This document shows positions 1 to 5,794 of a stretch of DNA of 5,794 nucleotides, in pieces. The notes below the pieces were generated by a model that was given only the letters and a program-made list of their open reading frames with translations, ran no database searches and was not told where the DNA came from. The DNA comes from Bacteroidales bacterium UBA1180 (GTDB lineage: Bacteria > Bacteroidota > Bacteroidia > Bacteroidales > Paludibacteraceae), in assembly GCA_002310195.1 (NCBI GenBank), contig DBYS01000017.1, positions 58,136 through 63,929 of the forward strand, written 5' to 3'. The first letter of the stretch is position 1; the number at the start of each line of letters is the position of its first letter. The position numbers and the translations under genes are program-made.

Positions 1-342
1 GCGGCCATCAACCAGGCGGAGATACAAGAGGTGCCGTTGATGCGGTATCTGCGTGTGTTCGTTGCTTTCGGTTGTAAGACTTTGGGTGACGTGCAGCGAT
101 TGGTGAAGCAATATTCCGAGGACGCGTACCGTCTGGCACGGCATCAACTGGGCAACACCGATCTCGATATTATCTCATCGGGCGTAGGCGTACAAAACAT
201 CTGCATCGTCTGTATCCTCGCCATGGGTGGCGGTAAGTTAGGTTTGGTGCGTTTCTTCGACGCCATCAACGGTCACAACACCCAGAATGAAGCAATCGCT
301 GAACTGACATACGAACAAGCAAAAAACATCCAATTATTATGA
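1..342 (+). CDS. Unrecognised protein, C-terminal 113 residues (5' end outside window)
   Basis: The frame is open from the first base of the window to a TGA at 340-342, so this is the 3' part of a longer gene. An internal ATG at 40 or other start codons exist, but nothing suggests the gene begins inside the window. I do not recognise the family. The visible part has a charged, probably helical section (about residues 28-50), then a V/I/C-rich hydrophobic stretch (about 57-74), a Gly-rich GGGKLG turn (76-81), and a polar C-terminal helix ending in NIQLL. The hydrophobic stretch is not long or clean enough to call a membrane segment. The stop overlaps the ATG of the next gene (ATGA), which suggests translational coupling and a shared transcript with the kinase downstream. 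Coding status is well supported by the open frame and the overlap; function is unknown. Confidence 0.75.
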   Translation, partial: AAINQAEIQEVPLMRYLRVFVAFGCKTLGDVQRLVKQYSEDAYRLARHQLGNTDLDIISSGVGVQNICIVCILAMGGGKLGLVRFFDAINGHNTQNEAIAELTYEQAKNIQLL

Positions 343-1184
343 AACCTATTTTGATTGATCTGAATGACTACGTACGTACCGGTGAAGGTGCGAACGGAGC
401 GAGTTACAACCACAAGACGGATCCGGACATCATGATGAAGATGTACTTCCGTAATTTCGAGGCAGCTGCATTGGAGTTGGAGTTGGCAAAGAAAGTGTAC
501 GCTTTGGGTATCCCGACGCCCGAACCGGGTGATCTCGTTACCGACGGCGAACGGATGGGTATTCGTTTTCGTCGCATCGAAGGTAAGAAGAGTTTTTCGC
601 GTGCGTGCGGCGACAATCCGGAGAAGGCGGAGGCGTACGGAAAGGAGTTTGCGCAGATGTGCAAGAAGTTACATGCTACGCATGTAGACACGACACAATT
701 TGAGAACGTAAAGGATCGGTTGTACAAGATGTTAGCCGCTAATCCGGATTTTACGGCGGAGCAGAAAGAGAAGTTACGTGCATTCATCGCTGCTGCGCCG
801 GATGCTGATACGGCAATACACGGTGACCTGCAGTTCGGTAACGGTATCTTCGTAGACAAAGACGGTGAGCACAAGCAGTATTTCATCGACCTGGGCGATT
901 TCTGTTACGGTTATCCGATGTTTGATATCGGTATGGTGTATCTGTGCTGCTGTCTGAACGACGAAGCATGGACGATGGAAGTGAACCATATGAGCAACGC
1001 AACGGCGGCACGGTTCTGGGACGGATTTGCAAAAGAGTATTTTGGTGCAGATGCCGACATGGATGCGGTGATGAAAGAGGTGAAGATCTACGCCGGTCTG
1101 AAGACGATCATGATTGAGCGAGATACACACTGCCCGATGCCGCAGTTTAGAGCAATGTTGGAAGGAACGATTTATGGCAAATAA
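339..1184 (+). CDS. APH/choline-kinase-like phosphotransferase (TIGR02172-type putative kinase)
   Basis: This is a 281-residue protein with the protein-kinase-like fold of aminoglycoside and choline phosphotransferases. Visible motifs in order: a Gly-rich nucleotide loop (GEGANG, 15-20); a likely ATP-binding lysine K34 in IMMKMY; the segment LGIPTPEPGDLV (56-67) followed by GIRFRRIEGKKS (74-85), typical of TIGR02172; the catalytic loop HGDLQFGN (161-168) with D163 and N168; and the metal-binding IDLGDF (183-188) with D184. All catalytic residues look intact, so it is probably an active ATP-dependent phosphotransferase in the cytoplasm. The substrate is unknown; nothing shows antibiotic resistance, and the family is named from a Fibrobacter paralogous group. 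The ATG overlaps the upstream stop by 4 bp, and the 3' end overlaps the HD gene by 11 bp, so it sits inside an operon. Residues 203-205 are three consecutive cysteines, an unusual detail of unknown meaning. Confidence 0.9.
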   Translation: MKPILIDLNDYVRTGEGANGASYNHKTDPDIMMKMYFRNFEAAALELELAKKVYALGIPTPEPGDLVTDGERMGIRFRRIEGKKSFSRACGDNPEKAEAYGKEFAQMCKKLHATHVDTTQFENVKDRLYKMLAANPDFTAEQKEKLRAFIAAAPDADTAIHGDLQFGNGIFVDKDGEHKQYFIDLGDFCYGYPMFDIGMVYLCCCLNDEAWTMEVNHMSNATAARFWDGFAKEYFGADADMDAVMKEVKIYAGLKTIMIERDTHCPMPQFRAMLEGTIYGK

Positions 1185-1764
1185 ATATATAGACACAGAC
1201 TTATTGGATCGGGCGATTGTGTTTGCGGTGCAAGCGCATCATAACACGGAGCGACGCGGAAAGGGTTTTCCGTATATCGTGCACCCGATGGAAGCAGTGG
1301 AGATAGTAGCGACCATCACTGCCGATCAGGAGTTGCTGGCAGCCGCAGCGCTGCACGACACGATAGAAGATACCGACGTGACGGTGGAGCAGCTGCGCGA
1401 GGCGTTCGGCGAGCGTATCTCCGCGCTGGTGCACGCGGAGAGCGACCAGATAGACGGTCAGCTGTTTGACGGCGAGAACGAGGAGGAGACCTGGCACGCA
1501 CGCAAGCAGGCGGCTATCGACCGTCTGGCGGCTGCGCCGCACGACGCGAAGATAGTGGCCATAGGCGACAAACTGAGTAACATGCGGGCTATCTGGCGCG
1601 ACTATCAGCAGAAGGGCGATGCACTCTGGAACATCTTCCACGTGAAAGACAAAGCCTCGCACGAGTGGCACTACCGCGGACTGGCGGCTTCGCTTAAAGA
1701 GCTGGAAGACACGTTTGCCTACCGGGAGTTTGTGCGACTGATTGATGAGGTGTTTGAGGATTGA
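1174..1764 (+). CDS. Stand-alone HD-domain hydrolase, RelA/SpoT-hydrolase/MESH1-like
   Basis: This is a 196-residue protein made of little more than one metal-dependent HD domain of the (p)ppGpp-hydrolase type. Visible motifs: AHH (21-23) and R27/R28 ahead of PYIVHP (33-38, metal ligand H37); HDTIEDTD (61-68) with H61, D62 and the catalytic E65/D66 pair; and GDKLSNMR (131-138) with D132 and N136. These match the SpoT/Rel hydrolase motifs. No synthetase, TGS or ACT domain follows, so it is much shorter than Rel/SpoT and near the size of MESH1-type small alarmone hydrolases. The likely role is cytoplasmic removal of the pyrophosphate of (p)ppGpp; animal MESH1 also acts on NADPH, so another nucleotide substrate is possible. 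The ATG at 1174 is chosen because homology starts just after it and GAAGGAA lies 8-13 bases upstream. It overlaps the kinase gene by 11 bp. The last codons run into a 7-bp tandem repeat. Confidence 0.88.
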   Translation: MANKYIDTDLLDRAIVFAVQAHHNTERRGKGFPYIVHPMEAVEIVATITADQELLAAAALHDTIEDTDVTVEQLREAFGERISALVHAESDQIDGQLFDGENEEETWHARKQAAIDRLAAAPHDAKIVAIGDKLSNMRAIWRDYQQKGDALWNIFHVKDKASHEWHYRGLAASLKELEDTFAYREFVRLIDEVFED

Positions 1765-1790
1765 TGATTGATGATTGAAAATTGAAAATT
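1754..1790 (+). repeat. 7-bp tandem repeat across the HD-gene stop and phosphatase start
   Basis: Five consecutive heptads can be read: TTGAGGA (1754-1760), TTGATGA (1761-1767), TTGATGA (1768-1774), TTGAAAA (1775-1781) and TTGAAAA (1782-1788), followed by a partial TT. The array contains the last codons and TGA stop of the HD gene, and its last unit supplies the TTG start codon of the phosphatase. The unit length is not a multiple of three, so copy-number change would alter frames and the distance between stop and start. Whether it varies in nature is not visible here. Confidence 0.8.
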
Positions 1791-2585
1791 ATCTTCGAAC
1801 ATATTGATAATGCGCGGGATCTGGGTGGTATGATAGGTGCCGGCGGTCGAACGGTAAGGTCACACCGCTTGTTGCGCACGGCGCACCTGCATGACGCGAC
1901 GGACGCGGATGTAGCGCGTCTAAAAGAGGAGTATAAGCTCTGCCGTATCTTCGACTTCCGTTCGCTGGGTGAGTTTGAGGCGGTGCCGGATAGGGAGATG
2001 GAAGGCGTGCAACATCACCTGTTGCCGACCATTGACATGCGTGCCGAGCAGCAGACGGGTAAGCCGATACCCGACGAGGCATTTCTGGAACTGGACCGCC
2101 ACATCGTCAACTACTCGTTCTATCCGGAGGTGCAGATGATGGCGGCGAACATGTACCCGTCGCTGATACGGAGTGAGTTCTCGCAGTTGCAGTACGCGGC
2201 TTTTCTTCGCCTGATCATCGAGGCACCGGAAGACGGCGGTATCCTCTGGCACTGCGCGCAGGGCAAGGACCGTACGGGCTGGGGCGCGGCGTTTCTGATG
2301 TTTGCGCTGGGGATATCCAAAGACGATATCATCGCCGATTTTGAGTTGAGCAACGAGGCCTATCGGCCGATAGTGAGCAAGCTGAATGCCGACGTGTTGT
2401 CTCGCGGAGGCGGTGAGGCAGAGATGGGTGTGATACAGGCGTTTATGGGCGTGAGCACCCCCAATTTCATCTCCACGCTGGACCTGATTGACCGGGAGTT
2501 TGGCGGCATGACGGCCTATCTGCACGAGATATTGTGTCTCTCGCACGACGATATACAACTACTGAGAAAACGATTTTTGCAATGA
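1782..2585 (+). CDS. Tyrosine/serine-type protein phosphatase (Y_phosphatase3-like, CX5R)
   Basis: This 267-residue protein matches the bacterial tyrosine/serine phosphatase family (Pfam Y_phosphatase3). It shows the N-terminal NARDLGG motif (10-16), an RTAHL segment (32-36), the DFRS strand (58-61), and the active-site loop HCAQGKDRTG (157-166) with nucleophile C158 and R164, a complete CX5R P-loop. Such enzymes remove phosphate from phosphotyrosine, and some act on phosphoserine or phosphoinositides; the substrate here is unknown. No signal peptide is visible, so it is probably cytoplasmic. The start is TTG at 1782: every upstream in-frame ATG is cut off by the TGA at 1776-1778, and the first internal ATG (residue 17) lies after the NARDLGG motif. 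This makes the start unusual, and it lies inside a heptad repeat. It follows the HD gene by 17 bp and overlaps the receptor gene by 4 bp (ATGA), so all three are likely co-translated. Confidence 0.9.
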   Translation: MKIIFEHIDNARDLGGMIGAGGRTVRSHRLLRTAHLHDATDADVARLKEEYKLCRIFDFRSLGEFEAVPDREMEGVQHHLLPTIDMRAEQQTGKPIPDEAFLELDRHIVNYSFYPEVQMMAANMYPSLIRSEFSQLQYAAFLRLIIEAPEDGGILWHCAQGKDRTGWGAAFLMFALGISKDDIIADFELSNEAYRPIVSKLNADVLSRGGGEAEMGVIQAFMGVSTPNFISTLDLIDREFGGMTAYLHEILCLSHDDIQLLRKRFLQ

Positions 2586-4642
2586 GACGGCTGGTATATA
2601 TATTTCTCCTGATCATCTTCGCGATGCCCATTACGGCGCAAGAGGCGAGTGATTTCCAGATAGAGGAGGTCAGCGTTGTGCAGCGTAAGAAAGGCAAGAT
2701 AAAGAGCCGCACAGAGGCTTTTGACACCGAGAAACTCAACAGTGAGGAACTGTGTCGGGCGGCGTGCTGTAACCTGAGTGAAGCGTTTGAGACGAACGCC
2801 TCGGTGGACGTGGCCTATTCGGATGCGGCGACGGGTGCCAAGCAGATTCGGTTGCTGGGTCTGAGCGGCACGTATGTGCAGTTGATACAGGAGAACACGC
2901 CGGCGGTGCGAGGGCTGGCGCAGACCTTTGGTCTGGAGTACATACCCGGTCCGTGGATGCAGTCGATACAGGTCAGCAAAGGGACGTCGTCGGTGGTCAA
3001 CGGCTACGAGGCAACATCCGGACAGATCAATGTGGAGCTGCTCAAACCTCAGACACAGAACCCGCTGGCGGTCAACTTGATGGTCAACTCCGAACTGATG
3101 GCAGAGGCCAATATCATGGGCGGTTGGAAGATTCCTCTCAAAGAGCACGAGCACCATCACGCCGAAGGCGAGCACTGCGACCACGAGTCGCTGTACACCG
3201 GTATCCTGGCGCACTACGGCGGCGGGTTTATGGCCATGGACGGCAACCACGACTCGTTCGCCGATATGCCGAAGGTGCAGAACGCGAACCTGGCTAACCG
3301 CTGGTTCTACAAGCACGGAGACTATACGTTCCAGGCTTTTGTGCGCGGACTCTACGACCGTCGTCGCGGCGGACAGATAGGTCATCACACCGACACGCTG
3401 GCCAACCCCTACCTCATCAACCTGAACACCTGGCGCGTGGAAGGGTTTCTCAAGAACGGCTATGTCTACGACCCGGAGAGCGGTTCGTCGGTGGCCGTCA
3501 TCGCCGCCCTCAGTTATCACAACCTCGACAACTCGTATGGCCAGCGCAACTGGCGTGCGAACCAACTCAACGCCTACCTCAATGCGATGTGGCAGGGCGT
3601 TTTCGAGGGCGGCGGAGAGGTGGACAACGACCATCGTCTGACGACAGGTCTCTCCGTCAACTACGACCGCTACGAGGAGAGTTTGGTCATCGGTCCTTCG
3701 CCATTGGCCCTTGACCGTCACGAAGTTGTGCCCGGCCTCTTCGCCGAGTATAACCTCAAGTACGACGAGATACTGTCGCTGGTAGCGGGTGTGCGGCTCG
3801 ACTACTCCACCCGTCACGGGCTCTTCTGTACGCCGCGTATGAATATCCGTTATACGCCCTTCGAGTGGTGGACACTCCGCGGCAGCGTGGGAATGGGTTA
3901 CCGCAGTCCGAACGCGGTAGCCGACAATGCCTTTGTCCTACCCTCCAGTCGTGCGCTCTATCTGACGGACGTGAAACAGGAACGGGCGGTGAACACCGGT
4001 CTGTCGACCACGTTCTATATCCCGCTGGGGAAGAAGGAGTTGCAGCTCTCGATGGAGTACTACTACACCCACTTCCTCAACTCGCTGATCGTCGACATGG
4101 ACCAGGACCAGCACGCCGTTCATATCTACAACCAGACCGACCTACCGGGTGCGAAATCGTTTGCCCACAGTGCGCAGATAGAGGCCAGCATCGAGGTGCT
4201 GCGCGGCTGGACCTGGACGGCAGCGTTCCGCTATACCGACGTGCGGCAGACGACGGTCGATGCCAACGGCATCGCTCGCCTGCGTAGCAAGGCGCTCTCC
4301 AACCGCTTTAAGGGTATCGTCACCACCAGTTATCAGACGCCGCTGAAGAAGTGGCAGTTCGACATCACTGCGCAGTTCAACGGCGTGAGCCGTATGCCCG
4401 ACGGATTCCAGCAACCCTTCACCTGGTATCCGCAACTCATGGCACAAGTAACCAAATATTTCCGCACATGTAGCATCTACCTGGGTGCAGAGAATATGAC
4501 CAATTTCCGTCAGGACCCGTCGATAGTGGATAGTTTCCATCCGTGGGGTGCGGATTTCGATGCCTCGATGGTTTGCGGACCTACTGCGGGCTGGAAGATC
4601 TACCTCGGATTCCGCTACGATTTAGAGAAAAAAGACTCCTAA
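2582..4642 (+). CDS. TonB-dependent outer-membrane receptor with His-rich insert
   Basis: This 686-residue protein begins with a clear signal peptide (basic MRR, hydrophobic core to about residue 15, probable cleavage after PITA before QE at 19/20). A plug domain follows (about 24-155): EEVSVVQRK, a Cys-containing LCRAACCNLSEAFE segment (57-70), the RLLGLSGTYVQL strand (90-101), and IPGPWMQSIQVSKG (121-134) with NGYEATSGQINVE (140-152), all typical of TonB receptor plugs. The rest is a beta-barrel rich in alternating aromatic strands, ending near YLGFRYDL (674-681). The protein should import a scarce ligand through the outer membrane using TonB/ExbBD energy. Residues 187-203 are rich in His, Glu and Cys (EHEHHH, then HCDH), suggesting metal binding in an outer loop; this is inference. 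There is no N-terminal CarboxypepD_reg-like extension, which many Bacteroidetes receptors of this type carry. The ATG at 2582 is chosen because the signal peptide starts there; a longer reading adds 16 non-signal residues. It is the last gene of the unit. Confidence 0.93.
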   Translation: MRRLVYIFLLIIFAMPITAQEASDFQIEEVSVVQRKKGKIKSRTEAFDTEKLNSEELCRAACCNLSEAFETNASVDVAYSDAATGAKQIRLLGLSGTYVQLIQENTPAVRGLAQTFGLEYIPGPWMQSIQVSKGTSSVVNGYEATSGQINVELLKPQTQNPLAVNLMVNSELMAEANIMGGWKIPLKEHEHHHAEGEHCDHESLYTGILAHYGGGFMAMDGNHDSFADMPKVQNANLANRWFYKHGDYTFQAFVRGLYDRRRGGQIGHHTDTLANPYLINLNTWRVEGFLKNGYVYDPESGSSVAVIAALSYHNLDNSYGQRNWRANQLNAYLNAMWQGVFEGGGEVDNDHRLTTGLSVNYDRYEESLVIGPSPLALDRHEVVPGLFAEYNLKYDEILSLVAGVRLDYSTRHGLFCTPRMNIRYTPFEWWTLRGSVGMGYRSPNAVADNAFVLPSSRALYLTDVKQERAVNTGLSTTFYIPLGKKELQLSMEYYYTHFLNSLIVDMDQDQHAVHIYNQTDLPGAKSFAHSAQIEASIEVLRGWTWTAAFRYTDVRQTTVDANGIARLRSKALSNRFKGIVTTSYQTPLKKWQFDITAQFNGVSRMPDGFQQPFTWYPQLMAQVTKYFRTCSIYLGAENMTNFRQDPSIVDSFHPWGADFDASMVCGPTAGWKIYLGFRYDLEKKDS

Positions 4643-4669
4643 AAGGGTCATCTATCCCCCATAAGCCAT

Positions 4670-4698
4670 AAAAATCGCTCGTTTGGGCGATTTTTTTT
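4670..4698 (+). terminator. Intrinsic (Rho-independent) terminator of the five-gene unit
   Basis: An 11-bp stem pairs AAAAATCGCTC (4670-4680) with GGGCGATTTTT (4685-4695), with one G-U pair and a GTTT loop (4681-4684). It is followed by a run of eight T in total (4691-4698). It lies 27 bp after the receptor stop, as expected for the end of the operon. The A tract on the left arm means it could also work on the minus strand, but no convergent gene is present. Confidence 0.9.
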
Positions 4699-4727
4699 GC
4701 ATATATCATTTTTTTGTTGTACCTTTG
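4696..4727 (+). promoter_or_regulatory. Bacteroidetes-type promoter for potA
   Basis: A -33 element TTTG (4696-4699) is separated by 20 bp from a -7 element TACCTTTG (4720-4727), which fits the Bacteroides consensus TAnnTTTG with its usual 19-21 bp spacing. Transcription should begin near 4732-4735, giving a leader of about 50 bases before the ATG at 4785. The -33 element overlaps the T tract of the upstream terminator. Confidence 0.85.
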
Positions 4728-4737
4728 CGGCCAAATT

Positions 4738-4769
4738 GCGTATTGCGTGCCTATGGGTGCATCATACGC
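4738..4769 (+). other. Possible stem-loop in the potA leader
   Basis: GCGTAT (4738-4743) is perfectly complementary to ATACGC (4764-4769). The interior can pair further in two imperfect ways, either GCC/GGT-type pairing around a TATG loop at 4752-4755 or TGC/GCA (4744-4746 with 4759-4761). It falls just inside the predicted 5' end of the potA mRNA, so it might affect stability or translation. No known riboswitch is recognised. Confidence 0.35.
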
Positions 4770-4784
4770 GCGTAAAAAAGAAGA

Positions 4785-5794
4785 ATGGCAAAGAACGAAT
4801 TTATCATTGAAGTAAACCATGTCTCGAAGCAGTTCGAGGATGGTAAGTTCGCGTTGAACGACGTGAGTCTGCAGGTTAAGAAAGGCGAGTTCGTCACCAT
4901 ACTCGGACCTTCGGGTTGCGGCAAGACCACCTTGCTGCGTTGTATCGCCGGTTTTCAGGTTGCCTCCTCGGGTGTGATCCTGCTGAAGGGGGAAGACGTA
5001 ACGCAGACGCCGCCGTACAAGCGACCGGTGAACACCGTGTTCCAGAAATACGCGTTGTTCCCCCACCTGAACGTGTTCCACAACGTAGCTTTTGGTCTGA
5101 AATTGAAGAAAGAAGATCCGGAGACCATCAAGAAGAAAGTGCGTCGTGCGCTGAAGATGGCCAACCTGACGGGTTACGAAGAGCGTGAGGTGGACACCCT
5201 GAGTGGCGGACAGCAACAACGTGTCGGCATTGCTCGTGCCATCGTCAACGAGCCGGAAGTGCTGCTATTGGACGAACCGCTGTCGGCGCTCGACCTGAAG
5301 ATGCGACACGACATGCAGATTGAGCTCAAAGAGCTGCACGAGAAACTGGGTATCACCTTTATCTACGTCACCCACGACCAGGAGGAGGCACTGACGCTGA
5401 GCGACCGCGTGGTCGTGATGAGCGAAGGTAAGATACAGCAGATAGGTACGCCTACCGACATCTACAACGAGCCGCAGAACTGTTTCGTAGCCGACTTCAT
5501 CGGCGAGAGTAACATCCTTAGCGGTACGATGATACGCGACAAACGTGTGGAGTTCTGCGGACAGGAGTTCGACTGTATCGACACCGGCTTCGGCGAGAAC
5601 AACCCCGTGGATGTGGTGATTCGCCCCGAAGATATCTACATCTGGCGCAAGGAAGACGAGAAACGCGGTAAGGTAGTGGACAACGAAGAGGACGACTACG
5701 AAGACCGCGTGCCAAAGGGTAAGTTCACCAAGTGGTACGGCGAGGTAGAGACCTGTATCTTCAAAGGTGTGCACTACGAGATGCGTGTCCTCAC
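4785..5794 (+). CDS. potA: Spermidine/putrescine ABC importer ATP-binding protein PotA (3' end outside window)
   Basis: The frame is open from the ATG at 4785 to the window edge (336 full codons). Residues 1 to about 235 are an ABC ATPase domain: Walker A GPSGCGKTT (41-49, K47), Q-loop Q87 in VFQKYALFPHL, signature LSGGQQQR (139-146), Walker B VLLLDEP (159-165, catalytic E164), D-loop SALD (167-170) and switch H197. The linker IGTPTDIYNEP (220-230), then FIGESN (238-243), leads into the TOBE-type regulatory domain with VIRPEDI (278-284), as in PotA. It should power polyamine uptake at the inner membrane with permeases PotB/PotC and a binding protein, expected downstream. A purine tract (4774-4784) precedes the ATG in place of a clear Shine-Dalgarno. 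Within the TOBE part, about residues 288-318 form an acidic/basic insert (for example DNEEDDYED at 299-307). Other ABC importers with TOBE domains are possible, but the overall pattern favours PotA. Confidence 0.94.
   Translation, partial: MAKNEFIIEVNHVSKQFEDGKFALNDVSLQVKKGEFVTILGPSGCGKTTLLRCIAGFQVASSGVILLKGEDVTQTPPYKRPVNTVFQKYALFPHLNVFHNVAFGLKLKKEDPETIKKKVRRALKMANLTGYEEREVDTLSGGQQQRVGIARAIVNEPEVLLLDEPLSALDLKMRHDMQIELKELHEKLGITFIYVTHDQEEALTLSDRVVVMSEGKIQQIGTPTDIYNEPQNCFVADFIGESNILSGTMIRDKRVEFCGQEFDCIDTGFGENNPVDVVIRPEDIYIWRKEDEKRGKVVDNEEDDYEDRVPKGKFTKWYGEVETCIFKGVHYEMRVL

Noticed and set aside
1114..1173. Longer HD protein starting at the TTG at 1114
   Set aside because: The extra 20 residues are out-of-frame reading of the kinase 3' end and show no HD-family similarity; the ATG at 1174 has a purine-rich site before it.
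339..1184. Kinase as an aminoglycoside resistance gene
   Set aside because: Only the general APH fold motifs are present, the sequence fits the TIGR02172 putative-kinase group better, and there is no resistance or mobile-element context.
1764..1778. ATG codons at 1764 and 1771 as the phosphatase start
   Set aside because: The ATG at 1764 is in frame but meets TGA at 1776-1778; the ATG at 1771 is in another frame and stops at once.
2534..2581. Receptor start 16 codons upstream of 2582
   Set aside because: The added residues lie inside the phosphatase gene and would bury the signal peptide; the ATG at 2582 begins a clean signal sequence and gives an ATGA junction.
2516..3817. Long minus-strand open frame (433 codons) opposite the receptor
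   Set aside because: It is antisense to a clear receptor gene, is rich in Val/Arg/His with no recognisable motifs, and is explained by the codon bias of the plus-strand gene.
3865..4287. Plus-strand open frame inside the receptor gene in another frame
   Set aside because: It is Arg/Gly-rich out-of-frame reading of beta-barrel coding sequence, with no start signal.
5265..5774. Minus-strand open frame opposite potA
   Set aside because: The plus strand encodes all ABC ATPase motifs over this region; the antisense frame has no recognisable domain.

Overview
The window looks like chromosomal DNA from a member of the Bacteroidetes, probably a Bacteroidales species. The main evidence is a promoter of the Bacteroides type (TTTG, 20 bp, then TAnnTTTG) ahead of the last gene. 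Start codons are preceded by A-rich tracts rather than a strong Shine-Dalgarno sequence, and the TonB-dependent receptor is of a Bacteroidetes type. The species cannot be fixed from the sequence alone.

Positions 1-4642 hold five tightly packed plus-strand genes that read as one transcription unit. They are: the 3' end of a gene I do not recognise (1-342); an APH/choline-kinase-like phosphotransferase of the TIGR02172 type (339-1184); a stand-alone HD-domain (p)ppGpp-hydrolase-like (MESH1-like) protein (1174-1764); a CX5R tyrosine/serine-type phosphatase (1782-2585); and a TonB-dependent outer-membrane receptor with a His-rich insert (2582-4642). Junctions are a 4-bp ATGA overlap, an 11-bp overlap, a 17-bp gap built of 7-bp tandem repeats, and another 4-bp ATGA overlap. 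The unit ends in a strong intrinsic terminator at 4670-4698.

A new transcription unit starts at once: the -33 element of its promoter lies in the terminator's T tract. After a short leader with a possible stem-loop comes potA, the ATPase of a spermidine/putrescine ABC importer, which runs off the right edge of the window.

The first unit places a small-molecule kinase, a nucleotide or alarmone hydrolase and a phosphatase upstream of an outer-membrane importer. These could be a loosely linked stress or phosphate-metabolism set, but joint function is inference from gene order. The second unit is ordinary polyamine uptake; the permease and binding-protein genes are expected beyond the window. 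I found no RNA genes, CRISPR arrays, insertion sequences or prophage genes. The most unusual items are the heptad repeat that forms the phosphatase start, the His-rich receptor insert with no N-terminal extension domain, and the terminator/promoter overlap.
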